Positions 35,052-44,159 of a stretch of DNA of 64,000 nucleotides are shown in pieces. Source of the DNA: Leisingera methylohalidivorans DSM 14336 (GTDB lineage: Bacteria > Pseudomonadota > Alphaproteobacteria > Rhodobacterales > Rhodobacteraceae). Below the pieces are notes generated by a model. That model searched no databases, was not told where the DNA came from, and saw only the letters and a list, made by a program, of their open reading frames with translations. The stretch covers positions 2,568,371 to 2,632,370 of the forward strand of contig NC_023135.1 of assembly GCF_000511355.1 (NCBI RefSeq), written 5' to 3'. The first letter of the stretch is position 1. Every line of letters begins with the position of its first letter. Both the position numbers and the translations under genes were made by a program.

Positions 35052-35804
35052 TCAGGTCCAGCTTTCTTCCCCTTCGATTACCGCTGCAACAGCCAGTGCC
35101 CTTTCTGCAAGTTCAGGCGGCGTCTGATCCTTAAAGGCCAGATCCGCCATCATTCGGTAGAGAACAGAGGACCGGTAAAACGCATAAACGTCCTGTTCCT
35201 GACTATGCTCCCAAAAACTGCTCACCCAGACACCTGGGGTCGGAAACTGGCACCAATCATTCCAGAACCGCTCTGCTAAAACCTGAGGAGGCAGTTTCAG
35301 GACTTGGTCGAACAAACTGGCAAGAGGCCAGCCTGCAATGCCGAACGTGCAGAGCACATTGTCGAAATCGTCTTCCCCACTCAGCGCTGCCCACCGCAAA
35401 TACATGCGCTGAAACCGGTCCAGAACTGACCACTCTTTCTCCAGCCAGTTTTCCTCCACACCGGTGGGGAACCGGTTCAGGCTTACTTCAATGCCAACAC
35501 CCGCCAGCGTCTCCCCTGACGCCAGCACTTCCAGAATACGAGGCAGCAGGTAACGCCATGTGTGCTGATTAAACTCAACTCCGATGGCCCCAAAGTACCA
35601 ATCCTGCAAGTAATGGAGAAACATCTCTGCGATTTCAGATTCAAAGAATTGCTCCCGTATTCTTCGATCCATGCAGCAATCACAGACACCGGGTTCAGAG
35701 GGCTTTTCACATGCAAAGACCCGATAGGCTTCCGAAATCACTTCTGCAAACTCATGATCAGGCGGTAGCTTGCCTTTCAGCGGTTTCGCTTGCTTGCGGT
35801 TCAA
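35052..35804 (-). CDS. Conserved hypothetical protein, lower GC than surroundings, coupled to AsnC gene
   Basis: 250 residues of acidic, Trp/Phe-rich protein with a CDCC cluster near residue 41 and HTWRYLLPRILEVLASG near 80-97. I do not recognise a function. The start is a TTG in a TTGA overlap with the stop of the AsnC gene, with GGAG 7 bp upstream, so translation is probably coupled. Hand-counted lines inside the gene are 47-55% G+C against well over 60% in the neighbours, which suggests transfer. The gene is otherwise intact. Confidence 0.75.
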   Translation of the reverse strand: MNRKQAKPLKGKLPPDHEFAEVISEAYRVFACEKPSEPGVCDCCMDRRIREQFFESEIAEMFLHYLQDWYFGAIGVEFNQHTWRYLLPRILEVLASGETLAGVGIEVSLNRFPTGVEENWLEKEWSVLDRFQRMYLRWAALSGEDDFDNVLCTFGIAGWPLASLFDQVLKLPPQVLAERFWNDWCQFPTPGVWVSSFWEHSQEQDVYAFYRSSVLYRMMADLAFKDQTPPELAERALAVAAVIEGEESWT

Positions 35805-36301
35805 TTCTGCACTCCAATTTTTTGCTCGATTTCTAGAAATTCTCCCCCCAATGGCCCCGGACGCCGCTCTTCGCTCAGCAGCACATTGGCCTCGACATTC
35901 CCCACCCCCGGCAGGGTCATCACCCGGCGCCGCAGCACGCGCTCAAAATCTGAGATATCGCGCGCCGTCACCCGCAGGCGGTAGTCGTACATGCCCAGCA
36001 CATGCTCCACCGTCTGCACTTCAGGGATGGCAGAGACCGCGCGTTCGAAGTCCTCCAAACTGACCCGGCCCTTGGTGGCCAGCTTCACCCCCAGAAAGAC
36101 AGTGACGCCAAACCCCAGCTTTTCCTTGTCCAGCTCCAGCTTGCGTCCGGCAATGATGCCTGCCTCCTGCAGCCGCTTGATCCGCCGCCAGGTGGCGGGC
36201 TGGCTGAGGCCCAGCTGCCGCCCCAGCGCCCCCGCTGACAGGGTCGCATCCTCCGACAGCGCCCGCAGGATGGCAAAGTCCAAATCATCCAGCGTGCTCA
36301 T
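35801..36301 (-). CDS. Lrp/AsnC family transcriptional regulator (distal copy)
   Basis: 166 residues. The N-terminal helix-turn-helix (GALGRQLGLSQPATWRRIKRLQEAGII) is followed by the RAM/ligand domain (PEVQTVEHVLGMYDYRLRVTARD). It overlaps the previous AsnC gene by 4 bp (ATGA), so the two are cotranscribed and may form hetero-oligomers. Lrp/AsnC proteins sense amino acids; divergence from ilvC suggests branched-chain amino acid control. Confidence 0.95.
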   Translation of the reverse strand: MSTLDDLDFAILRALSEDATLSAGALGRQLGLSQPATWRRIKRLQEAGIIAGRKLELDKEKLGFGVTVFLGVKLATKGRVSLEDFERAVSAIPEVQTVEHVLGMYDYRLRVTARDISDFERVLRRRVMTLPGVGNVEANVLLSEERRPGPLGGEFLEIEQKIGVQN

Positions 36302-36753
36302 ACCGGCAGCACCTCGTCCGACTTGATCCGCGCCACATGCATCAGCGCCTCGATATCGTTGATATGCGGCAGGTTCAGAATGGCGGCGCGGTAGATCTGC
36401 TGATAATGCGGCATATCGCGTGCGATCACAGAAAGCCGCACGTCGACCTGGCCGAGAAAAGTCTGGATTTCCAGTACCTCCGGGATCTTGCGCGCAGCGC
36501 CGATGAATTCGTCAAAGGCACGCGGGTTGGTCTTGTCCAGCGTCACCCGCAGCGAGACTTCCACCTCATATCCCAGCGCGCGCCAGTCGATTATCGCCCG
36601 CTGGCCCAGGATCACGCCCCCCTCGCGCAACTTCTCCAGCCGCCGCGACAGGCGCGAGGCAGTCATACCCAGCCGTTCAGCCAAATCCGGAATCGGTTGC
36701 CCCGGCTCGCTTTGCAGATGGCGGAGAATGCGCCGGTCTAGATCATCAAGCAT
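36298..36753 (-). CDS. Lrp/AsnC family transcriptional regulator (proximal copy)
   Basis: 151 residues from MLDDLDRRILRHLQSEPG. The helix-turn-helix DLAERLGMTASRLSRRLEKL precedes a RAM domain (PEVLEIQTFLGQVDVRLSVIARD). The frame is open to 36825, but the extra residues are encoded by A/T-rich DNA that contains a likely operator, so I use the internal ATG. First gene of a leftward operon of two AsnC genes and the orphan gene. Confidence 0.92.
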   Translation of the reverse strand: MLDDLDRRILRHLQSEPGQPIPDLAERLGMTASRLSRRLEKLREGGVILGQRAIIDWRALGYEVEVSLRVTLDKTNPRAFDEFIGAARKIPEVLEIQTFLGQVDVRLSVIARDMPHYQQIYRAAILNLPHINDIEALMHVARIKSDEVLPV

Positions 36754-36780
36754 GAATTTTTCACTATCATGGAAATAGAC

Positions 36781-36811
36781 GAATAAATACTGCAAATAAT
36801 CTGACTTATTC
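36781..36811. promoter_or_regulatory. Candidate AsnC/Lrp operator in the divergent asnC-ilvC promoter
   Basis: GAATAA (36781-36786) and TTATTC (36806-36811) form an inverted repeat 19 bp apart around an A/T-rich centre. The surrounding spacer 36754-36885 is much richer in A/T than the genes. Lrp-type sites are degenerate A/T-rich palindromes, so this is a plausible autoregulatory and ilvC-controlling site. Confidence 0.45.
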
Positions 36812-36852
36812 ATGCGGAACGGCAATCGCCTTCCCCGCTCACTTCCCTATGA

Positions 36853-37908
<1,056 letters not shown>

Positions 37909-37945
37909 GGCGCCCGCGGACATTTCCGCAGCCTAATTCCTCTGC

Positions 37946-37974
37946 AGGGCGCTCCACATCGGGGCGCCCTTTTT
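37946..37974 (+). terminator. Intrinsic terminator of ilvC
   Basis: A 7-bp outer stem (AGGGCGC/GCGCCCT) with further partial pairing inside is followed by a T5 run, 37 bp after the stop. Confidence 0.88.
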
Positions 37975-38000
37975 CATTCAATACGCGTTGAGACGTTGCC

Positions 38001-38909
38001 ATGCCAGACTCCCCCGGCGCCGCCAATTGGACCAAACTTCTGTTCCTCGGAGTGATCTGGGGCGCCTCCTTCATGGCGGTGTCGCTGGCCCTCAGAGGCT
38101 TTCCGCCAATGACCATCGCCGCACTGCGGATTTCAATTGGCGCGCTTTGCCTGCTGTCAGTGATTTCTGCCATGGGGATCGGATTGCCCTCCCCCCGCAG
38201 CCGCGAAGGGCGGATCATCTGGGCTTGCGCGCTTGGCATGGGGTTTTTCACTAACGCTCTGCCATTCACCTTGCTCAGCTGGGGGCAGACCTATGTGGCC
38301 AGCGGCTTTGCCGGGGTCTGCATGGCCGTTGTGCCGCTGTTTGTGCTGCCGCTGGCGCATCTGCTGGTGCCGGGCGAGCACATGACCCTGCGCCGCACCA
38401 TCAGTTTCCTGATCGGCTTTGCCGGTGTCGTGGTACTGATCGGCCTTGATGCCTTCCGCTCCGCCGGCACCGATTATGAATCTCTCGCCCGCTTGGCCTG
38501 TCTGGGCGCCTCGCTGTGTTATGCCATCGGCTCGATTATCACCCGGCTCTGCCCGCAGGTGAACATGCTGTCACTCTCGGCCGCCGCCCTCCTGTGCGGT
38601 GCCGCCTTGATGATCCCGGCAGCGCTCTGGGCCGAAGGTGTGCCGGACCTGCCTGCCGCACTGCCGCTGGGTGCAGTGATCTACCTAGGCCTGCTGCCCA
38701 CCGCGCTGGCCCAGGTGCTGCTGGTCCAGGTTGCCCGCAGCGCCGGTCCGGCGTTCCTGTCGACCGTGAATTACCAAGTGCCGGTCTGGTCGGTGATCTT
38801 CGGGGCCGCACTGCTGGGCGAGACCCTGCCGCCGCAGCTGTTTGCAGCGCTGGCGCTGATCCTGGGCGGGCTGCTGCTCAGCCGCAGCCGGCGCCCGCGC
38901 GCGGTCTAA
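38001..38909 (+). CDS. EamA/DMT family transporter (first of two)
   Basis: 302 residues with ten hydrophobic segments in two repeated EamA units (WGASFMAVSLALRGFPPMTI at the start of the first). Such proteins export amino acids or other metabolites. A similar gene follows after 92 bp (compare LPFTLLSWGQTYVASGF and LPFMLISWGQQHVSSGF), so this is a tandem duplication. Nearness to ilvC does not by itself show the substrate. Confidence 0.93.
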   Translation: MPDSPGAANWTKLLFLGVIWGASFMAVSLALRGFPPMTIAALRISIGALCLLSVISAMGIGLPSPRSREGRIIWACALGMGFFTNALPFTLLSWGQTYVASGFAGVCMAVVPLFVLPLAHLLVPGEHMTLRRTISFLIGFAGVVVLIGLDAFRSAGTDYESLARLACLGASLCYAIGSIITRLCPQVNMLSLSAAALLCGAALMIPAALWAEGVPDLPAALPLGAVIYLGLLPTALAQVLLVQVARSAGPAFLSTVNYQVPVWSVIFGAALLGETLPPQLFAALALILGGLLLSRSRRPRAV

Positions 38910-39001
38910 GTTCAAATCGCTTAGATCGATAACAAAGCAATTGCCATTGACCCTGTCCACCCGGAGGGGTCTTGTCGCGCTGTGAACCGCAGGAGAGACC
39001 C

Positions 39002-39907
39002 ATGCCCGGCATCGCACCGCGCTACTGGCTGATGATTGCCGCCTTGGGTCTGGTCTGGGGCGCGACCTTTCTGCTGATCAAGCTGGCGCTGGAGGGGACC
39101 ACCCCGTTCTGGCTCGCAGCGGGGCGGATCGGATTTGCAGCGCTGCTCTTGTGCGCGGTCTGGGGCTGGCGCGGGTTCAAGCTGTTCAGGGGCGAGGCCA
39201 GCTGGGTACCTCTGGTGATCGTCGGTATTCTCAGCACCGCCCTGCCCTTCATGCTCATCTCCTGGGGGCAGCAGCATGTGTCCTCGGGATTTACCGGTGT
39301 CAGCATGGCATCGATCCCGCTGATGGTGCTGCCGCTGGCGCATTTCTTTGTTCCCGGCGAGCAAATGACTCTGCGCCGCCTCATCGGTTTTGCCATCGGA
39401 TTTGCCGGGGTAGCGCTGCTGATCGGCGGCAAGGCGTTTGAAAGCAGCGGTGCGGAGCTGGAGACCTATGGCCGGGCTGCCTGTCTGTCAGCCGCAGCTT
39501 GCTATTCTGTCAGCTCAATCCTGACCCGGCGACTGCCGCCGGTTGATCCGCTGGGGCTGGCGGCCATCCTGCTGGTGATCGGATGCTTCATCATCTTCCC
39601 GGCGGCCTGGCTCACCGAAGGTGCCCCGGTGATGCCTGACACCCGGACCCTGCTGATTGCCGCCATCCTCGGCCTGATCCCCACCGCCGCGGCCAATCTG
39701 CTGCGCGTGATCGTGGTGCGCGAGGCGGGGCCGACCTTCATGACGCTAACCAACTATCAGTTGCCAGTCTGGGCCGTGGTGCTGGGAGCGGTGTTTCTGG
39801 ACGAGGAGCTGCCGCCCTCGATGCTGCTGGCATTGGCGCTGATCCTGGGCGGGCTTGGCCTCAGCCAGTTCGGCAAGCTAAGCCGCCTGTTCGGCAAAGG
39901 GGGCTGA
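39002..39907 (+). CDS. EamA/DMT family transporter (second of two)
   Basis: 301 residues, ten membrane segments, from the ATG at 39002 with AGGAGA 5 bp upstream. It resembles the preceding gene across its length, including VPGEQMTLRRLIGFAIGFAG against VPGEHMTLRRTISFLIGFAG. The two could form a pair with different specificity. The 3' end faces glmM with only 15 bp between stops. Confidence 0.93.
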   Translation: MPGIAPRYWLMIAALGLVWGATFLLIKLALEGTTPFWLAAGRIGFAALLLCAVWGWRGFKLFRGEASWVPLVIVGILSTALPFMLISWGQQHVSSGFTGVSMASIPLMVLPLAHFFVPGEQMTLRRLIGFAIGFAGVALLIGGKAFESSGAELETYGRAACLSAAACYSVSSILTRRLPPVDPLGLAAILLVIGCFIIFPAAWLTEGAPVMPDTRTLLIAAILGLIPTAAANLLRVIVVREAGPTFMTLTNYQLPVWAVVLGAVFLDEELPPSMLLALALILGGLGLSQFGKLSRLFGKGG

Positions 39908-39922
39908 GCGTCCCCCGCCCGG

Positions 39923-41269
39923 TTACTCCGCAACCGCGGCGTCGACCGCAGCCACCACGCTGTCGACCGCCAGTGCCATCAGCTCAGCGTCCTCGCACTC
40001 CGCCATCACCCGCACCAGCGGTTCGGTTCCTGACTTGCGGATCAGCAGGCGCCCCTGACCGTTCAGCATCTTCTCCGCAGCCGCAATCGCCTCCTGCACC
40101 TGCGCATCTTCCAACGGCGCCTGGCCAGTCTGAAAGCGCACATTGCGCAGCCGCTGCGGCACGGTCTGGAACTGATGCGCCAGCTCAGACGCTTTCTTAC
40201 CGGTCTGCACCAGCTCGGCCAGGAAATGCAGCCCCGCCATCAGCCCGTCGCCGGTGGTGGCGTAATCGCTCATCACGATATGGCCCGACTGCTCGCCACC
40301 CAGGTTGAAGCCGCCCTCGCGCATCCGCTCCACCACATAACGGTCGCCAACGGCCGTGCGCTCCAGACCCAGCCCCTTGCTTGCCAGGTGCCGCTCCAGC
40401 CCGAGGTTCGACATCACCGTCGCCACCAACGCGCCGCCGGCCAGCTGGCCCTGCTCCGCCCAGCGGCTGGCCAGCAGCGCCATCAGCTGGTCGCCATCGG
40501 CCACTGTGCCGGTTTCGTCGATCACAATCACCCGGTCGGCATCGCCATCCAGGCAAATGCCGGCATGGGCACCATGCGCGACGACCGCTTCTGCCGCGGT
40601 TTGCGGCTGAGTTGAACCGCAGCCGAGGTTAATGTTCAAACCATCCGGAGATACCCCCACCGGGATCACCTCGGCGCCCAGTTCCCACAAAACCTCAGGC
40701 GCCGCCCGGTGAGCCGCACCATTGGCGCAGTCAATCACCACTTTCAGCCCGTTAAAGCCAAGATTGCGCGGCAGCGAGCTTTTGACCCGTTCGCCGTAAC
40801 GGAACCGGGCATCGTCGATCCGCTTGGCGCGGCCGATATTGGCAGCCTGCGCGGGTTCGACGCCGGCATCAATGAGGCCTTCGATCTCCATCTCGGCACT
40901 GTCCGACAGTTTGAACCCGTCGGGGCCGAAGAACTTGATGCCATTGTCCTCGGAGGGGTTGTGGCTGGCCGAAATCATCACCCCGAGGTCGGCCCGCATC
41001 GAGCGGGTCATAAGCCCCACCGCGGGCGTCGGCACCGGTCCCAGCAGCAGCACATTCATGCCGGTCGAGGTCAGCCCCGCCGTCAAAGCGTTTTCAAACA
41101 TGTAGCCGGACAGCCGGGTATCCTTGCCGATCACCACCCGGTGCACGCCTGACCCGTCACGCCGGAAATACCGTCCGACAGCGGCGCCGATGCGCAGCGC
41201 CATCTCGGCGGTCATCGGATGGGAATTGGCCGTGCCGCGCACGCCATCAGTGCCAAAAAGTTTACGCAT
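39923..41269 (-). CDS. glmM: Phosphoglucosamine mutase
   Basis: 448 residues from [12 protein letters not shown] with AGGAAAA 5 bp before the ATG. The phosphoserine loop is [17 protein letters not shown], the metal loop [11 protein letters not shown], the sugar loop GGEQSGHI and the phosphate loop [12 protein letters not shown]. It makes glucosamine-1-phosphate for peptidoglycan and lipopolysaccharide. folP lies 22 bp upstream on the same strand, a widely conserved folP-glmM pairing. Confidence 0.98.
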   Translation of the reverse strand: MRKLFGTDGVRGTANSHPMTAEMALRIGAAVGRYFRRDGSGVHRVVIGKDTRLSGYMFENALTAGLTSTGMNVLLLGPVPTPAVGLMTRSMRADLGVMISASHNPSEDNGIKFFGPDGFKLSDSAEMEIEGLIDAGVEPAQAANIGRAKRIDDARFRYGERVKSSLPRNLGFNGLKVVIDCANGAAHRAAPEVLWELGAEVIPVGVSPDGLNINLGCGSTQPQTAAEAVVAHGAHAGICLDGDADRVIVIDETGTVADGDQLMALLASRWAEQGQLAGGALVATVMSNLGLERHLASKGLGLERTAVGDRYVVERMREGGFNLGGEQSGHIVMSDYATTGDGLMAGLHFLAELVQTGKKASELAHQFQTVPQRLRNVRFQTGQAPLEDAQVQEAIAAAEKMLNGQGRLLIRKSGTEPLVRVMAECEDAELMALAVDSVVAAVDAAVAE

Positions 41270-41291
41270 TATGCTTTTCCTGCCAAAAGCC

Positions 41292-42287
41292 TCAGCGGAC
41301 GGCCTGCCAAAGTCGCAGCGCCTGAACCGTCTCAGCAACGTCATGCACCCGCAGGAATTGCACGCCTTGCCCCAAGGCCGCAAGCCCTACGGCAATCGAG
41401 CCCGGTGCGCGGGCATCAGCGCGCGGCTCCTTGCCTATTTTGCCGATGAAACCCTTGCGGGACGCGCCCAGCAAGATAGGGCAGCCGAGCCCGTGGAACA
41501 GGCTGAGATTGCGCAGCAGAGTCAGATTATGAGCCTGCGACTTGCCAAAGCCGATGCCCGGGTCGATCACGATCTGCTCGCGGATCACCCCGGTCGCTTC
41601 CAGCCGGTCGATCTGCTGTTCAAGGAAGTCATAGACGTCGAGCAGAACATTGGCGTAAGTCGGCTGGTCCTGCATGGTAGCAGGATCCCCCTGCGCATGC
41701 ATGATGCAAACCGGCACGCTAGCCTGGGCCGCCAACGGCGCCAGCGCCGGATCGAAGGTGAACCCCGAGACGTCGTTCAGCAGGTTGGCCCCCGCCTCCA
41801 GCGCTTCCATGCCCACGGTGGCCTTGCGGGTATCGATGGAGACCGGCACCGGGCTGGCTGCGCGGATTGCGGCGATCACTGGCGCTGTGCGCTCTATCTC
41901 TTCGGTCTCGGACACCTCTTCGGCACCCGGGCGAGTGGATTCGCCCCCCACGTCGATGATCGTGGCACCATCAGCCACCATCTGCAGGGCCGCCGCTTTG
42001 CCGGTTTCGATACCGGAATGCCGACCGCCGTCCGAAAAACTGTCCGGCGTCACATTGAGGATGCCCATGATCTGCGGCTGTGTCATGTCCAGCCCCGCAA
42101 TAGAGGGCCGCCGCGCGCTCAGGCGCCGGCGTTCTGCCTCAGGCACAAACCCAACCGGAGCAACACGCGGCGGCCCCTCACGGTTCAGGATTTCAACCTC
42201 GGTGAACCACAACGCGCTGCCTGCCAGCGGAACCGCACCTTCGGGGCGCGCCTCGCCGTGCTGAACCAATGGCCGGTAATATGTCAC
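41292..42287 (-). CDS. folP: Dihydropteroate synthase
   Basis: 331 residues. The core starts near residue 68: [55 protein letters not shown] and [11 protein letters not shown], all the pterin- and sulfonamide-site segments. An N-terminal extension of about 67 residues precedes it. It joins p-aminobenzoate to the pterin in folate synthesis. Its start overlaps the folB stop by 4 bp. Confidence 0.98.
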   Translation of the reverse strand: MTYYRPLVQHGEARPEGAVPLAGSALWFTEVEILNREGPPRVAPVGFVPEAERRRLSARRPSIAGLDMTQPQIMGILNVTPDSFSDGGRHSGIETGKAAALQMVADGATIIDVGGESTRPGAEEVSETEEIERTAPVIAAIRAASPVPVSIDTRKATVGMEALEAGANLLNDVSGFTFDPALAPLAAQASVPVCIMHAQGDPATMQDQPTYANVLLDVYDFLEQQIDRLEATGVIREQIVIDPGIGFGKSQAHNLTLLRNLSLFHGLGCPILLGASRKGFIGKIGKEPRADARAPGSIAVGLAALGQGVQFLRVHDVAETVQALRLWQAVR

Positions 42288-43204
42288 AGTTGTATTTGCT
42301 CCACGCTGACGGCCCGCAAAGGGACGCCAGGATTATCAGGCAAATCCCCGCCAAGCACAATCATTTCACCCGCCGCAAAGGTCGCTGCGAACCAGGCCGC
42401 CAAAGCAACCGAGTTCGACGGCGGCGCCGAGGGCCCGTCCACCGCGTCCAGAACGATCTTGGAAGGGGCCCAGACGCAGATCTGGCGGTTCTTCATCGCC
42501 CAGTCCAGCTCAGTCCGGGTCGAGACCACCACACAGCGGTCATCCTTGGCCGCCAGGCGCCAGGCATTCTGTTCGATTGCAAGCAGATCGATCCGGCGCT
42601 GGGTCCACTTGTGGCCTGTGGTGGGAACTTCCAGCAGGTGTGTCCCGACACACAGGATCAAAGGCCGCTGGCGGCATTCCATCTGGTCGATCCAAGCGGT
42701 CAGGTTGCCGCTGTCGATGGCATCGTTGGACAAATACATCAGCCGCGGATGCGGGCGCTCTTCCTCATCCACCGGATGGGTAATCTGATCCTTGGAACGC
42801 ACCACCTCGACGCCCAGCGCGCCAGGGCCCCGGTCCAGCTTCTCGATCCGCACAAAGGCGCGCACGGCCTGATGCTCCAGCAGGATCCGCTCAGCCACGC
42901 GTTCGGCCAGGGTTTCCAGCAGATTCAGCCGCTCGGCCGCAAGCTCATGCGCGATGGCCTCCGATACCTTGTCATAAGACAGGATCCGGTCGACATCGTC
43001 ATCCAGATCCTTCGGCAACGGCGAGATTTCCACCACCACATTGAAGCAGATCCGCTGAGTGGTGCCGCGCTCCGCTTGAAAAGCACCAATCTCCACCTCG
43101 ACAATATGGTCCCGCAAGGAAATGCGGTCCAGTGGCCCGGGCGCAGCAGTGGCCACGGAACGCTCAGACGGGTGCGCAAAGGCAAGGCGGATTTCAGAGG
43201 GCAT
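42284..43204 (-). CDS. folB: Dihydroneopterin aldolase with a C-terminal kinase-fold-like extension
   Basis: 306 residues against about 120 for FolB alone. Residues 25-140 are FolB: DRISLRDHIVEVEIGAFQAE, the catalytic-type LSYDKVSEAI, and LLETLAERVAERIL. Residues about 153-290 resemble the amino-acid-kinase fold of MfnE-like proteins: the IDLLAIEQNAWRLA and WAPSKIVLD segments, and APPSNSVALAAWFAATFAA where that family has a TSDSxAAW helix. The Lys-Gly-Gly-Ser and Gly-Gly-Gly phosphate loops are missing, so the tail is probably not a kinase. FolB makes 6-hydroxymethyl-dihydropterin. folK is not next to it. Confidence 0.85.
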   Translation of the reverse strand: MPSEIRLAFAHPSERSVATAAPGPLDRISLRDHIVEVEIGAFQAERGTTQRICFNVVVEISPLPKDLDDDVDRILSYDKVSEAIAHELAAERLNLLETLAERVAERILLEHQAVRAFVRIEKLDRGPGALGVEVVRSKDQITHPVDEEERPHPRLMYLSNDAIDSGNLTAWIDQMECRQRPLILCVGTHLLEVPTTGHKWTQRRIDLLAIEQNAWRLAAKDDRCVVVSTRTELDWAMKNRQICVWAPSKIVLDAVDGPSAPPSNSVALAAWFAATFAAGEMIVLGGDLPDNPGVPLRAVSVEQIQL

Positions 43205-43289
43205 GGGAGAACGGGCCTTTGGCTGGCTGTGTCAAGTGATGGGACACAACAATAGTATTTCAAGGGCTTCATAACAGTCCCGCAAACGC

Positions 43290-43320
43290 CACGCCAGTGG
43301 CCGAAAGCGGCACTGGCGTG
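43290..43320 (-). terminator. Hairpin after the SleB-like hydrolase gene
   Basis: A 10-bp outer stem (CACGCCAGTG/CACTGGCGTG) plus an inner 3-bp stem with an AAAG loop lies 14 bp beyond the leftward stop. No T-run follows, so it may act through Rho or as a 3' stabiliser. Confidence 0.6.
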
Positions 43321-43334
43321 CCGCCTTCAGGCGG

Positions 43335-43988
43335 TCAGTTGCTCAGCGCCGTCCGGTAACGTTCGTCCCGGTAGAACAGATGCACACCGATGCGCGCGGT
43401 GTTTGTAAAGGTGCGGCTCCAGCGCGGCCGGACCGCTGTGGTATGATAGTAGGTCGCACCGCCGGTCAGCTCTGACTTCAGCCCGTCCAGCGCTGCGCGC
43501 GCCACCTTGGCCACCCGCTGATACGCCTTCTTCTCGTTGATCACTTCCTTATGGCCATCACAGGTGTAGGTGAACTGGCACTGGTACTTGCGCCCGGTTC
43601 CCTGCTTGATCACACCGCAAAGCGAATTCGGGAATTGCGCGCTCTTGACCCGGTTCAGGATCACTTCGGCAACTGCGAACTGTCCTTTGACGGTTTCGCC
43701 GCGGGCCTCGAAATACAGCGCTTCGGCGAGACAGGCGAATTGCTCACCGCCGCCAGCTTTTGGCTGGGCGTCCAGCCAGGCCTTGCTGTATTCAACCTGC
43801 GGCCGCGCCTTGCGTGTCTTGAACGGATTGTTGCGGATTCCGAAAAATCCGTTGAACTTCCGCACAGGCACCGCGCTCAGACTGGCCTGTTCACGCTCGA
43901 TCAGCGTACCCAGACCGGTTTCAGCGGCAACACTCTTACCAATCGCGATGGTGGCAGCCATCACGGCAATCATAGTCAACAATTTCAT
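43335..43988 (-). CDS. Cell wall hydrolase, SleB/Hydrolase_2 family
   Basis: 217 residues with a signal peptide (about 1-22, ending ...KSVAA-ET). The Hydrolase_2 domain (about 80-215) starts with the catalytic-Glu segment LAEALYFEARGE, then AVAEVILNRVKSAQFPNSLCGVI and ATYYHTTAVRPRWSR. It cleaves peptidoglycan in the envelope. Not a sporulation protein here, since this lineage does not sporulate. It follows the PPDK-like gene on the same strand with a 171-bp gap. Confidence 0.92.
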   Translation of the reverse strand: MKLLTMIAVMAATIAIGKSVAAETGLGTLIEREQASLSAVPVRKFNGFFGIRNNPFKTRKARPQVEYSKAWLDAQPKAGGGEQFACLAEALYFEARGETVKGQFAVAEVILNRVKSAQFPNSLCGVIKQGTGRKYQCQFTYTCDGHKEVINEKKAYQRVAKVARAALDGLKSELTGGATYYHTTAVRPRWSRTFTNTARIGVHLFYRDERYRTALSN

Positions 43989-44159
43989 TCAGGGTTCCCC
44001 CGTCCTAGCAGCTTGTGCCCGGTTCCCCCAGCACATGCGGTCGCATCCCTTAAGGGAAAAGACCCGAAACGTCCAGCGTTCGGGCAGCAACCGCACTCAT
44101 GGGGAACACACTCACTCCGCCGGTTTTACATCGGCGGCTGCTGGATGGCCCAAGTTTAC

